A stretch of 64,000 nucleotides of DNA, from the NCBI GenBank assembly GCA_965228015.1, contig OZ245787.1, positions 806,001-870,000 on the forward strand, given 5' to 3'. Under the pieces are notes generated by a model that was given only the letters and a program-made list of their open reading frames with translations, ran no database searches and was not told where the DNA came from. Positions 1-8,814 of the stretch are shown in pieces (position 1 is the stretch's first letter; every line of letters begins with the position of its first letter). Source of the DNA: SKKY01 sp965228015. GTDB lineage: Bacteria > Bacillota > Peptococcia > Peptococcales > SKKY01. The position numbers and the translations under genes were made by a program.

Positions 1-902
1 CCACAGTCAATTAAGTCAAATGCAGCATCCTGAATAACCTCTGAGTAGAACTCAAGGCCTTCAAAATCAGAATCAGCAAGTCCTGCAAGAACTGCGTTAG
101 CAACGTTACCAACACCAGATTGTAATGGAAGAAGATTTGCAGGAAGACTTCCTTTTTCAGCTTCTCCTTTTAAGAATCCGATTAAGTTAGCTGCCATTTT
201 TTTACTTTCATCATCAAGAGGAGCTAATGGACGAACTTTGTCAGTAACATCACTCATTACAACTGCTGTAATTTTATCTGCTCCACACTCAATATATGGA
301 GTACCGATTAGGTCATTAGCTTTTACTATTGGAATTGGCTGACGCTCAGGCGGGTCTAATGGAACATAAACATCATGCATACCTTCTAATTTTGCAGGTT
401 GAGCAGTGTTTACTTCTACTATTACGATGTCTGCTGCTTGTACAAAAGATGGGCTGTTACCCATTGAAGTTGTTGGAATAAGATGTCCTTCCTCAGTAAT
501 AGCACATACTTCAACGATAGCTACGTCAACTTTTCCATAGTATCCTTTTCTATATTGTTGTGCTGAATGGCTTAAATGCTGGTCAATGTACTCAACACGT
601 CCATCATTAAGAGCTTTTTGAAGGTCACTATTAGTTTGATATGGAGCACGCTTTTTCATAACACCTGACTGAGTTAATCTTCCGTCAAGCTCAAGTCCTA
701 CAGAAGCACCTGTAAGTAAAGTAATTCCTACTTTTCTTCCTTCTTCTGCTTGCTTTGCAAGAGCTTCAGGAACTACTTTTGGATAGCCGCATGGTGTAAA
801 TCCACTTGTACCTACAACCATTCCGTCCTGAATTAAGCTAGCTGCCTGGTCAGCAGTCATAATCTTGCTTTCCAGTGCTTTACATCTAATTCTTTCGCTC
901 AT
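1..902 (-). CDS. Acetyl-CoA hydrolase/transferase family CoA-transferase (Cat1-like), cut by the window edge
   Basis: About 300 N-terminal residues are visible and the C-terminus lies outside the window. The translation starts MSERIRCKALESK and contains glycine-rich QSGVGNVANAV and then SEVIQDA, where the family places the glutamate that forms the acyl-glutamyl-CoA intermediate. The family moves CoA between acetate and succinate, propionate, butyrate or 4-hydroxybutyrate; closeness to the Cat1 succinyl-CoA:acetate branch is from recall. It probably acts in the cytoplasm in a fermentation pathway. The ATG at 902 follows an AGGAGG at a normal distance. No stop or frameshift was seen, unlike many metabolic genes in this window. 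The acyl substrate cannot be read from the sequence. Confidence 0.85.
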   Translation of the reverse strand, partial: MSERIRCKALESKIMTADQAASLIQDGMVVGTSGFTPCGYPKVVPEALAKQAEEGRKVGITLLTGASVGLELDGRLTQSGVMKKRAPYQTNSDLQKALNDGRVEYIDQHLSHSAQQYRKGYYGKVDVAIVEVCAITEEGHLIPTTSMGNSPSFVQAADIVIVEVNTAQPAKLEGMHDVYVPLDPPERQPIPIVKANDLIGTPYIECGADKITAVVMSDVTDKVRPLAPLDDESKKMAANLIGFLKGEAEKGSLPANLLPLQSGVGNVANAVLAGLADSDFEGLEFYSEVIQDAAFDLIDC

Positions 903-934
903 TGTTGTTCATCCTCCTAATTATTTATATTAGC

Positions 935-960
935 TAGATTAGAGCTGACGCCTTAATCTA
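935..960 (-). promoter_or_regulatory. Short hairpin just upstream of the CoA-transferase ribosome-binding site
   Basis: TAGATTA at 935-941 is perfectly repeated as its reverse complement TAATCTA at 954-960, with a 12-base loop. It sits about 20 bases before the AGGAGG, so it could be a protein operator or an mRNA element affecting translation. The function is unknown. Confidence 0.4.
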
Positions 961-1021
961 AATCCTTATAAACTAATTCAGTATTCAGTTATCTTGCTTT
1001 TTATTTTTATATGTAATACAA

Positions 1022-1112
1022 AAACTTCAATTCCAAAAAAAAATCCCAGCTCAAGAATAACCTAATGGTTCTTCACTCTGGCCAGGTTATAATTTGCTTT
1101 TTATTGAAGTTT
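1022..1112 (-). terminator. Terminator-like structure, possibly a regulated leader, between the DUF3870 gene and the CoA-transferase
   Basis: On the minus strand, CCAG...AAGAA (from 1081 down) can pair with TTCTT...CTGG (down to 1046), followed by a run of nine T. This fits an intrinsic terminator for the birA/DUF3870 transcript. Overlapping it, ATAACCT (1090-1084) is perfectly complementary to AGGTTAT (1063-1057), so a second exclusive fold is possible. An outer repeat, AAACTTCAAT/ATTGAAGTTT, encloses the whole. The terminator reading is the safer one. Confidence 0.45.
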
Positions 1113-1195
1113 TTTAAACTCAATTAACAAATTATCGGCTATTATATATGTATATTGATTCCCTCACCAATTAGTTTTCATTATATCTTTTTTGA

Positions 1196-1537
1196 TTACC
1201 TTTGTAAAATAGTTTTTTCTTTGGTACTTACCCACTTCTCATGAACAAGTTTCAATGCGGTAATAATTGCTTTTCTTGCGCTTCCCTGATACCTTACTTC
1301 AAATTCTTTTATTAATTCTTCAGATCCTGTTTCAATGTTGTGCCCGATTACTGCCCGTTTAAAAAATTTTCTTCCCAATTCTGTGGCAAGGGTGCAGTCA
1401 CCATCGATAATTTCTCCGGTTTTAGGGTCAACTTCCAGGCCAATTGCAATCACCTGATAAAGTTTTTCTGCAGTAATTGCTGTGGGAAGCTTGGCATAAC
1501 CAGTAACAAAAATTGTATCTTTCCGTTCCTGTGACAT
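1196..1537 (-). CDS. DUF3870 family protein
   Basis: This is a small cytoplasmic protein of about 113 residues with no known function. The pattern matches DUF3870: TGYAKLPTAITAEKLYQV, then DPKTGEIIDGDCTLATELG, and a C-terminal RYQGSARKAIITAL segment. The ATG at 1537 is chosen because AGGAG ends 8 bases upstream; an in-frame TTG six bases earlier is too close to that site. It lies downstream of birA on the same strand and may share its transcript. The family occurs mainly in anaerobic Firmicutes and related bacteria (recall). It is intact. Confidence 0.75.
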   Translation of the reverse strand: MSQERKDTIFVTGYAKLPTAITAEKLYQVIAIGLEVDPKTGEIIDGDCTLATELGRKFFKRAVIGHNIETGSEELIKEFEVRYQGSARKAIITALKLVHEKWVSTKEKTILQR

Positions 1538-1614
1538 AACCAATTCTCCTTTTCTTTTTCTGTTATTCTATTACTCAGATACTATTATAGAGTTTAAGTA
1601 AATCTATTTCAAGC

Positions 1615-2604
1615 TCAAAAATAACTTCCATCTTCATTTCTCAAAGAAATATCTCCAACAAGAATTTTGTTTTCTTTTCCCTTGTCGTCTTTAATAATTA
1701 AATAACCCTCATCATCTATTTTTTCGGCTATTCCAATTATTTCTCCTTCAAAAGTTATTGCTTTTACTCTTCTGCTAAGAGTTATGTTATTTTCTTTCCA
1801 GAGGTCAAGAATTTTTTTAAAGCCTTCACTTTTGTATAAATAATAAATCCTTTCCATCTCCTGGATTATCTCACGAAGTAATTGATTTCTATTTATCTGC
1901 TTCCCGGTATTTAATTTTAACGATGTTGCTTTGACACGAATTTCTTCAGGAAAATCTTCAAGATCCTGGTTGGCATTTATTCCAATGCCTGCAACAATGT
2001 AATTTATCCTTTCCATCTCTGCAGATATCTCTGTTAAAATCCCTACAATTTTTTTCCCTTCAAGCAGAATATCGTTTGGCCATTTTATTTTTACTTCTTT
2101 ATTGATATGCTTTTTTATTCCTTCCATAATTCCTACAGCAATAACAAAAGTTATTTCGGAAGCCCGCAATGGAATAATTTCCGGTCTCAAAATAAAAGAA
2201 AGCCAGATCCCTTTACCATAAGGCGACACCCATTCCCTGCCCATTCTTCCTTTGCCCTTTGTTTGTTCTTCCGCAATAATAAAAGTACCTTCTTCTTTAC
2301 CTTCAGCAGCGAACTTTTTTCCAATAATATTTGTTGATTCAACCTGATCATATGTATATATATTTTCTTTGTCCCAGTGCCTAAGATTTAGCTCCGTGAT
2401 TATTTCGGTCCTTAAAAGTTTATCCACCCGGTTTCTCAATAAATACCCTTTTCTTGGGACTGCTTCTATTTCATAACCATCTTCTTTTAAAGCATTAATA
2501 TGTTTCCATATTGCCGTTCTGGATACCCCAAGCCTTTCACTTATTTCTTCTCCCGATAGATATTCTTTTGAATCAAGTAAAATTTTAAAAACTTTTTGTT
2601 TCAA
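1615..2604 (-). CDS. birA: Bifunctional biotin--[acetyl-CoA-carboxylase] ligase / biotin repressor
   Basis: This 329-residue protein activates biotin to biotinyl-AMP and attaches it to carrier domains of biotin enzymes. Its N-terminal winged helix (residues 1-60, SGEEISERLGVSRTAIWKH) indicates that it also represses biotin genes. The ligase core shows the biotin loop GKGRMGREW and KWPNDILLEGKKIVGIL, followed by a C-terminal SH3-like domain. The start is TTG at 2604, since the first in-frame ATG lies within the ligase domain; the upstream AGGCAGG is a modest ribosome-binding site. An ISLre2-type element is inserted about 50 bases upstream, so its promoter region may have changed. Confidence 0.95.
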   Translation of the reverse strand: MKQKVFKILLDSKEYLSGEEISERLGVSRTAIWKHINALKEDGYEIEAVPRKGYLLRNRVDKLLRTEIITELNLRHWDKENIYTYDQVESTNIIGKKFAAEGKEEGTFIIAEEQTKGKGRMGREWVSPYGKGIWLSFILRPEIIPLRASEITFVIAVGIMEGIKKHINKEVKIKWPNDILLEGKKIVGILTEISAEMERINYIVAGIGINANQDLEDFPEEIRVKATSLKLNTGKQINRNQLLREIIQEMERIYYLYKSEGFKKILDLWKENNITLSRRVKAITFEGEIIGIAEKIDDEGYLIIKDDKGKENKILVGDISLRNEDGSYF

Positions 2605-2655
2605 CTTTATATACCTGCCTTTTCTTCAGCTTCTAACTAATAATACTTATTATTA

Positions 2656-4204
2656 GTTAGTGTAAAATAATTATGGGTAAAAAAACAAAAAATATTAGAG
2701 CAACTCCTTATGTTACAATTAAATCGCTAAACCAAATCGCAAAAAAGGAGAAACTCTAATGAATAATATTATACATGAAATTGCAACTAAAATCAGTAAA
2801 GAAATAGCAGAAAATATGGAAACAACTTTAATTGAGGGAAATAATATATCTGAATTCATTTTAAAAACCAAAAAAATGCTGGATGAAGTTGGGGTTGCAA
2901 TTACAGAAAAAGTACTTGAAACTGTAGATATTTTAGTTAAAAAAGATTGTGCAAGAAAAAGAGACTGGAAAATAAAGGAAACAAAGTCGAAGAAAAGTTT
3001 GGCGACGATATTTGGTGAAGTAACCTATAAAAGAACGTATTATGTTTATAAAATTACCGGTGAATATAAATACTTATCTGATGAAGCTGTTGGTATTGAA
3101 GCAAATGACAGAATGGATATATTGCTAGAATCAATGTTAATAGAAGAAGCAATAGAGACACCATACAGAAAAAGTAGCGAAAAAATATCGAAGAATGTGT
3201 ATCTTACTGGTCAAACAGTAATGAATTCTATTAGAAAGCTTAAAGATATTTCTAATCATGCAGCACCAGTGAAAAAACTGATTCTCAAGCTAAGATTTTG
3301 TACATCGAAGCTGATGAAGATCATGTTTCACTTCAAAGAGGAACATGTGCCGAACCTAGATTAATTTATGTTCACGAAGGTAAGTGAAAGGTAAGTAAAG
3401 ATAGATATGAATTAATAAATCCCAGATACTTTAGTGGTCTCTACCAAGATAGTGCTGATTTATGGCTTGAAGTAGCTGATTATATTGATAGCAACTATGA
3501 AGAAGAAATTATCGAAAAGATATATTTATCAGGAGATGGAGCCAACTGGATAAAACAAGGCAAAGAATGGATTAAAGATAGTATCTATGTTTTAGATAGA
3601 TACTATTTGTCGAAATATATAAAGAAGGCAACTGCTTATATGAAAGGCACACACCAAATGATGTGGTATTACATAAATACGAAAAGGAAAGATTTCGTAA
3701 AAGATTTATTCAAAGCAATAATTGAAGAAACAGAATCAGAAACAAAAAATAGAAGCAATAAAAGATGCTAGAAGTTATGTGTTAAATAATTGGGAAGGTA
3801 TAATGAATCAATATGACCCGGATTATATAGGTTGTAGCACAGTAGGCCATATTAGTCATATATTATCTGCAAGATTAAGTTCAAGGCCTCTAAGCTGGTG
3901 CAGAGAAGGTATTGATCAAATGTCACGTCTGAGGGCTTTTAAGGCTAATTCAGGTAATGTATATGATTTAGTAAAAGAAAGAAGCAAGAAAAACAGAAAC
4001 AAGAATCATAAAATTAGAAAGCCGTGTTATAAAAAAGCTACGAACCTAATATCAGATGAGAAATTCGGCAATGTGCCAGTAGTTTTAACTGGTAAGAGAA
4101 CTTGGAAAAGAGAATTATTTAAAAGGATAGCGAGTGCGATTTAGCACGTAATACATACAAGGGGTTTTTTATTCTTTTAAAACCCATAATTAATTGACAT
4201 GATC
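2656..4204 (+). mobile_element. ISLre2-family insertion sequence, copy 1 (defective), with 9-bp target duplication
   Basis: The element is 1549 bp and nearly identical to the copy at 33159-34712. It is flanked by an exact 9-bp direct repeat, TTATTATTA, at 2647-2655 and 4205-4213, a length typical of this family. The imperfect terminal inverted repeats (about 18 of 23 positions) share TAATTATGGGT. The element lies between divergent birA and rpmB, ending about 10 bp before the rpmB -35 box, so that promoter is preserved. Relative to copy 2 it lacks 5 bases in a purine run near 3975. Confidence 0.9.
2759..4144 (+). pseudogene. UPF0236/ISLre2-type transposase, broken by frameshifts and a stop
   Basis: The frame opens well (MNNIIHEIATKISKEIAEN, then KSLATIFGEVTYKRTYY), but a one-base shift near 3272 in an A-run displaces it. 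The other frame continues with ILYIEADEDHVSLQRG to VHEGK and then meets TGA at 3386. The same frame resumes until about 3750, where another A-run shift occurs. The C-terminal frame ends in RTWKRELFKRIASAI. Intact relatives are single frames of roughly 450-480 residues (recall). No active transposase can be made without recoding. The same lesions occur in copy 2. Confidence 0.88.
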
Positions 4205-4214
4205 TTATTATTAC

Positions 4215-4243
4215 TTGCAATAAGGAAACTTTGGTGTTAAAAT
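4215..4243 (+). promoter_or_regulatory. Sigma-A-type promoter for rpmB
   Basis: TTGCAA (4215-4220) and TAAAAT (4238-4243) are separated by exactly 17 bases, about 40 bases before the gene. The box starts just beyond the target duplication of the inserted element. Confidence 0.7.
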
Positions 4244-4286
4244 TATTTAATAGTTTTAGTATTGTTTTGAGAGAGGGGGTTTCATT

Positions 4287-4478
4287 GTGTCACGTGTTTG
4301 CGAGGTTTGCGGTAAAGGAGTATCAACTGGAATGTCAGTAAGTCACTCTCACATCTGTAGTAAGAAAAAATGGGCTTCAAATTTACAAAGCGTTAAAGCT
4401 GTAGTAAATGGTACACCAAAAAGAGTAAAACTTTGTACGAGATGCCTCCGTTCTGGTAAAATCCAGAGAGCGGTTTAA
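4287..4478 (+). CDS. rpmB: 50S ribosomal protein L28
   Basis: This 63-residue ribosomal protein belongs to the zinc-binding form of L28: CEVCGKG near the N-terminus and KLCTRCLRSGKI near the C-terminus supply paired cysteines. The start is GTG at 4287 after GAGAGAGGGGG. It is monocistronic, with its own promoter and a following terminator, and points rightward while its neighbours point left. Length and sequence are normal for the family. Confidence 0.97.
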   Translation: MSRVCEVCGKGVSTGMSVSHSHICSKKKWASNLQSVKAVVNGTPKRVKLCTRCLRSGKIQRAV

Positions 4479-4498
4479 TAAAATGAATACCAAAAAGA

Positions 4499-4546
4499 AA
4501 AGGCCTGCTTAGACGATAGAAATTAGTCTGAAGTAAGCCTTTTTTG
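4499..4546. terminator. Bidirectional terminator between rpmB and hslO
   Basis: AGGCCTGCTTAGAC and GTCTGAAGTAAGCCT form a long imperfect stem around an AT-rich loop. T-runs follow on the plus strand and A-runs precede it, so it can serve convergent rpmB and hslO. Confidence 0.75.
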
Positions 4547-4556
4547 TTTGTCTTTT

Positions 4557-5438
4557 TTAATTACTATTTCTTGAGTCAATTATTTCTTTAAGCTCTTCCC
4601 CGCTGAAAGCATGAACTTCATTGCAAAAATGGCACCTTGTTTCACATTTGCCATCAGTTTCTAAAATTGATGTTAATTCTTCAGTGCCCAGACTATATAA
4701 TCTATTTTTAAATCTTTCTTTGCTACATTTGCAATCAAACTTTACATCGCGCTCTTCTAGAATTTTGAAATCAATTCCTTGAAGAAACTCTTCTAACAAT
4801 CCTCTTGCATCAAGTCCGTTATTAATTAATATACTTACACCTTTACCCAGTATTACTTTTTCTTCTATTAAATCAAGTATATCCTCCGGTGCTCCTGGGA
4901 GAGCCTGAATGATTACACCACCACTTGCAATAACCTTATAATCAATATCTACAAGTACTCCAAGAGCAACTAATGAAGGGGTTTGCTCAGAATCAAGAAG
5001 ATATTGAGCTATATCTTCACCAATTTCACCAGATACTATATCAGTAGTTCCTGAATAAGGCTCTTTTAGCCCAAGATCTTTCATAATATTTAAGTGACCT
5101 TGACCAATTGCTTCTCCTACATTTAATTTTCCTTCTTCTGTAAGAGGAAGATCTACATATGGATTACCTACATACCCTCTTACTGTGTAATCTGAAAAAG
5201 CCTGAGATATTACTCCGCCAATAGGTCCGTCCCCTAAAAATCTAATGGAAAGAGATCCTTCCCCTTTCAGACCCCAGGTTATTAATAAATTAGCTGTCAT
5301 TATTCTTCCCAAGGCAGCACAAGCCAGAGGAGAAAGATTGTGCTTTTGTCTTGCTTCCTCTACTACCCCTGTAGTTATAACTGAAGATACTCTTACTGTA
5401 TTGTTCAAAGCTGTTGCTCTTATTATTCTGTCCTTCAT
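4557..5438 (-). CDS. hslO: Redox-regulated chaperone Hsp33
   Basis: This 293-residue holdase is activated by oxidation. The C-terminal zinc motif is present as CKCS followed by CHFC, the two cysteine pairs that release zinc and form disulfides under oxidative stress. The N-terminal domain begins MKDRIIRATALNNTVR. The ATG at 5438 is preferred because AAAGGAG lies 6 bases upstream and it begins one base after the rpe stop codon; a longer frame into rpe lacks such support. It is the last gene of the leftward block that starts with priA or earlier. Intact. Confidence 0.95.
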   Translation of the reverse strand: MKDRIIRATALNNTVRVSSVITTGVVEEARQKHNLSPLACAALGRIMTANLLITWGLKGEGSLSIRFLGDGPIGGVISQAFSDYTVRGYVGNPYVDLPLTEEGKLNVGEAIGQGHLNIMKDLGLKEPYSGTTDIVSGEIGEDIAQYLLDSEQTPSLVALGVLVDIDYKVIASGGVIIQALPGAPEDILDLIEEKVILGKGVSILINNGLDARGLLEEFLQGIDFKILEERDVKFDCKCSKERFKNRLYSLGTEELTSILETDGKCETRCHFCNEVHAFSGEELKEIIDSRNSN

Positions 5439-5439
5439 T

Positions 5440-6084
5440 TTACTCTCCTTTGATTTCTTTAATCGCTTTTTTTCTGTCTTCTGCCCCAAAAACTGCTGAA
5501 CCTGCTACTAAAATATCCGCTCCTGATTTAATAACTTCTGCTGAATTATCTTTATTAATTCCCCCGTCAACCTGAATCAGCAATGATGGATTTTTTTGAT
5601 CAGCCAAGGCTCTCAGTTTTTTAATTTTTTCAATAGACTCAGGGATAAAAGACTGCCCTCCAAAACCTGGGTTCACACTCATAATTAAAACCATGTCTAA
5701 GTCTGGAAGTATATGCTCCAAAGTCATTACTGATGTGGCTGGATTTAGAGAAACCCCTGCTTTAATCCCCATTGATTTTATTCCCTGAATAGTACGGTGA
5801 AGATGTTTTGTACTTTCCTGATGAACAGTTATCATGTCCGCACCGGCATTTTTAAATTCCTCAAGAAAAAAATCCGGGTTTTCTATCATAAGATGAACAT
5901 CAAAAAATAATTTTGTATGTTTCCTTATAGCTTTTACTACCATTGGTCCAAAGCTTATATTTGGTACAAAATTCCCGTCCATTATATCAAGATGCAGCCA
6001 ATCTGTTCCTGCTTTTTCGATTTCTTTTACTTCTTTTTCAAGATTACCAAAATCTGCGGATAATAATGATGGAGCTATAATCAT
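5440..6084 (-). CDS. rpe: Ribulose-phosphate 3-epimerase
   Basis: This 214-residue TIM-barrel enzyme interconverts ribulose 5-phosphate and xylulose 5-phosphate in the pentose phosphate pathway. Metal-binding and catalytic segments are present: APSLLSADF, HLDIMDGNFVPN, DVHLMI, MSVNPGFGGQ and QVDGGI. The start codon shares a base with the rsgA stop (TAATG), so the two are translationally coupled. Length and motifs are normal. Confidence 0.97.
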   Translation of the reverse strand: MIIAPSLLSADFGNLEKEVKEIEKAGTDWLHLDIMDGNFVPNISFGPMVVKAIRKHTKLFFDVHLMIENPDFFLEEFKNAGADMITVHQESTKHLHRTIQGIKSMGIKAGVSLNPATSVMTLEHILPDLDMVLIMSVNPGFGGQSFIPESIEKIKKLRALADQKNPSLLIQVDGGINKDNSAEVIKSGADILVAGSAVFGAEDRKKAIKEIKGE

Positions 6085-6983
6085 TAGTATTGACTCCCCT
6101 CTCTGCTTTTTAGTTCTTCGATAAGATATTTGTAATTTTCATGTCTTTCTTTACTAAGAATTCCCTCTTCTATTTTTCTTTTTACTTCACAATCTGGTTC
6201 ATCTAAATGAAAGCAGTTGTTAAATTTGCACAGATGGCTGTGCTTAAGATAATCCAAATATACTTTTGGAAGCATTTTCGGTTTAAAGTCTTTTGGGAAA
6301 TCAAGAGAGCTAAACCCAGGAGAATCCGCAAGCCAGGAATGTTCACCAATCTGAATTAATTCAGTATGTCTTGTAGTATGCTTTCCTCTTTTTAATTTTT
6401 CACTAATCTTACCAACAGCTCTGTCCTCTCCGCTGTCAAGAATATTAATAATGCTGGTTTTTCCAACACCGGATATACCCGCAAGAATATTTATTTTATT
6501 TTTCAGGACTTCTTCAAGCTTCTTTTTATAATAAGATTTTTTATCTTTTTCTATAGTACTAATAAATATAATTTCAGCTTCAGATTCTTCATACCTTTTT
6601 TTTACAAAATCTGTTTCTTCTTCATTAACCAAATCAATTTTGTTAAATACAAGAACCGGATCAATATGTTTAGATACAGCAACTGCCATTAAGCGGTCAA
6701 TAAGCATAAAGTCTGGTGATGGCTCTTTCATGGAACTTGTGATAATTATCTGATCTATGTTTGCTACAGGAGGCCTTAATAAAAAGTTTTTTCTATCAAG
6801 GGTCTTTTCAATAACTCCTTCGGCTTTTTCTTCATTTATTATTTTTATTTCAACCAAATCGCCTGGAAAAAAATCTTTATTTTTAATTCTGTTTTTCCCT
6901 CTAAGAGAGCAGGATATAATTTTTTCTCCAATATCCACATAATAAAACCCGCTGTAACCTTTTATAATAGTTCCTTTTAACAT
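6084..6983 (-). CDS. rsgA: Ribosome small subunit-dependent GTPase RsgA
   Basis: This 299-residue GTPase acts late in 30S subunit maturation. It has an N-terminal OB fold, then a circularly permuted GTPase order: G4 NKIDL, then G1 GISGVGKTS, then G3 DSPGF. A C-terminal zinc site follows (HLCKFNNCFH with a later cysteine). The ATG at 6983 has AAGGATGG upstream; a longer frame overlapping prkC lacks a ribosome-binding site. It sits in the conserved rlmN-prpC-prkC-rsgA-rpe cluster. Confidence 0.96.
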   Translation of the reverse strand: MLKGTIIKGYSGFYYVDIGEKIISCSLRGKNRIKNKDFFPGDLVEIKIINEEKAEGVIEKTLDRKNFLLRPPVANIDQIIITSSMKEPSPDFMLIDRLMAVAVSKHIDPVLVFNKIDLVNEEETDFVKKRYEESEAEIIFISTIEKDKKSYYKKKLEEVLKNKINILAGISGVGKTSIINILDSGEDRAVGKISEKLKRGKHTTRHTELIQIGEHSWLADSPGFSSLDFPKDFKPKMLPKVYLDYLKHSHLCKFNNCFHLDEPDCEVKRKIEEGILSKERHENYKYLIEELKSREGSQY

Positions 6984-6996
6984 ATAACCATCCTTT

Positions 6997-8814
6997 TTAA
7001 GGTACCTGAACTTCATTTATTTTCTTGTCATTCAAAAATACTAAAATTCTTCCTTCACCATAATAATCAACCTGAACACTAAAGAAGCCTTTTTCTCTTC
7101 TTTCCTGAAGGAAAGTACTTTCTCCCTGAATGTCCTGAACTACAATTTTTAATATTCCATCCTCTTCCATATTAACAGGAACTGCCCTTGTAAATTTTCT
7201 GGGCCCCGGGCCGGAACTAATCAATAAATCAATTATACTATTATCCTGAACTATAACATCCGGAAGAGGATTCTGACTTACTACTGTTCCTTCGCTGTAC
7301 TCAGCGCTTTCAATCATTGTAACTCTTCCCGGCTGTAAATTTAATCTGGTTATTATTTCCAGAGCAGAGTCTTTGCTGAATCCTATAAGACTTGGTGCCG
7401 GAAAATCCAGTGGTTTTTTACCTTTACTTACAACCAGATCTATTAATGAATTAGGAGCAACCTTGGTTCCCCTTGCCGGTTCCTGATAAATAACATCCCC
7501 TTCGGCAAAATCATTGTTATATATTTCTTCTTGGCCCTTTATTGTAATAGAGTTCTCTACTAATACTTCTATAGCTTTATCAATATCTGCCCCTACAACA
7601 TCCGGAATAATTACAAACTCATCTCCGGCACTTACAACAACATTAACCGCTGAGCCAGAAGATACTTTTTCTCCTTTTTCAGGATCCTGGGATATAATTT
7701 GACCTTTTTCAGCTTCTTCGGAGAAATATTCCCTTTGGATAATAATTTTCAAACCCATAGAACCAAGAGCATCTTCCGCCTGACTTATTGTCATTCCCTG
7801 AAGATCGGGAACTTTTTCATTTTGACTAAAAATATATCCAAAAATTGCCAGCAAAAATAATATCCCGGCAATAAAATAAACTTTTTTATTAGGAGCCTTC
7901 TTCTCTCTTCCTTCTCTTTGATTTCTTTTTGAAATAACCGTATGACTGAATTTAGATTCTTCCAGATTTTTATTAATTTCACTTCTGTTAAGATCGGATA
8001 TATTTTGATAATTAATTAAAGCCTCTTTGAAGACTTCGGCACTTTCATAACGATATTCTGGCTTTTTTCCTAATGCTTTAAGTATAATAAGTTCCAGGTT
8101 TTTAGGAATATCAGAATTATAGAAAGTGGGATTAACGGGTCTTTCCTGAACATGTTTTAGAGCAATGGAAAAATGAGTCTCTCCGGAAAAGGGAAGTTTC
8201 CCTGTAAGCATTTCATAAATAACCACCGCAAGAGAATAAATATCTGACTTCTCGGTAGCTCTTTCTCCCTTAGCCTGCTCTGGAGAAAAATACTGAACTG
8301 AGCCCAGCATTCCCCCAGCATGGGTAATAGTGGCTGAAGATATTGCTTTAGCTATTCCAAAATCCGTAACTTTTACTTTCCCTTTTGTATTTACAAGAAT
8401 ATTATGAGGTTTTATATCTCTGTGAACTATTTTTTTCTGATGGGCACGTTCAAGAGCCTGGCAAACCTGGACTGAAATATTAAGAACTTCCTGGATAGGT
8501 AATAATTTTTTCTCCCTTATTAGTTCATCTAAAGAATTGCCCGCAACATATTCAATACTAAGATAATGCAAACCATCAACAGAACCATAATCATAAAGCT
8601 TGACAATATTTTCATGGTTTAATCTGGCAAAAGCCATAGCCTCCTGCATAAATCTGTCAACAAAGTCTTTGTCTCCAGAAAATTGACTCTTTAGTATTTT
8701 CAAAGCCACGATATAATCTTTTTCTAAATCCAAAGCCTTATAAACATGAGCCATTCCGCCCTCTGCTATAAGACTGATTATTTTATATCTGTTATTGATA
8801 ATTTTACCAATCAT
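6997..8814 (-). CDS. prkC: PASTA-domain Ser/Thr protein kinase
   Basis: This 605-residue membrane kinase has a cytoplasmic kinase domain (residues 1-270) with the catalytic loop HRDIKPHN, DFGIAKA and SPEQAKGE. A single membrane span follows near 312-330, then three extracellular PASTA repeats of about 65 residues each (roughly 335-540) and a short tail. PASTA kinases respond to peptidoglycan fragments or lipid II and control cell-wall and growth functions (family knowledge). It is coupled to prpC by a TAATG overlap. It is fully intact although dapF, dapL and murI, which serve peptidoglycan synthesis, are broken here. Confidence 0.96.
   Translation of the reverse strand: MIGKIINNRYKIISLIAEGGMAHVYKALDLEKDYIVALKILKSQFSGDKDFVDRFMQEAMAFARLNHENIVKLYDYGSVDGLHYLSIEYVAGNSLDELIREKKLLPIQEVLNISVQVCQALERAHQKKIVHRDIKPHNILVNTKGKVKVTDFGIAKAISSATITHAGGMLGSVQYFSPEQAKGERATEKSDIYSLAVVIYEMLTGKLPFSGETHFSIALKHVQERPVNPTFYNSDIPKNLELIILKALGKKPEYRYESAEVFKEALINYQNISDLNRSEINKNLEESKFSHTVISKRNQREGREKKAPNKKVYFIAGILFLLAIFGYIFSQNEKVPDLQGMTISQAEDALGSMGLKIIIQREYFSEEAEKGQIISQDPEKGEKVSSGSAVNVVVSAGDEFVIIPDVVGADIDKAIEVLVENSITIKGQEEIYNNDFAEGDVIYQEPARGTKVAPNSLIDLVVSKGKKPLDFPAPSLIGFSKDSALEIITRLNLQPGRVTMIESAEYSEGTVVSQNPLPDVIVQDNSIIDLLISSGPGPRKFTRAVPVNMEEDGILKIVVQDIQGESTFLQERREKGFFSVQVDYYGEGRILVFLNDKKINEVQVP

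Noticed and set aside
1340..1534. Plus-strand open frame opposite the DUF3870 gene
   Set aside because: Antisense shadow of a recognised family member; no ribosome-binding site or protein-like composition.
3270..3285. Programmed -1 frameshift in the ISLre2 transposase
   Set aside because: The A-run could slip, but the family is a single frame and a TGA plus a second shift follow. Kept only as an alternative in the findings.
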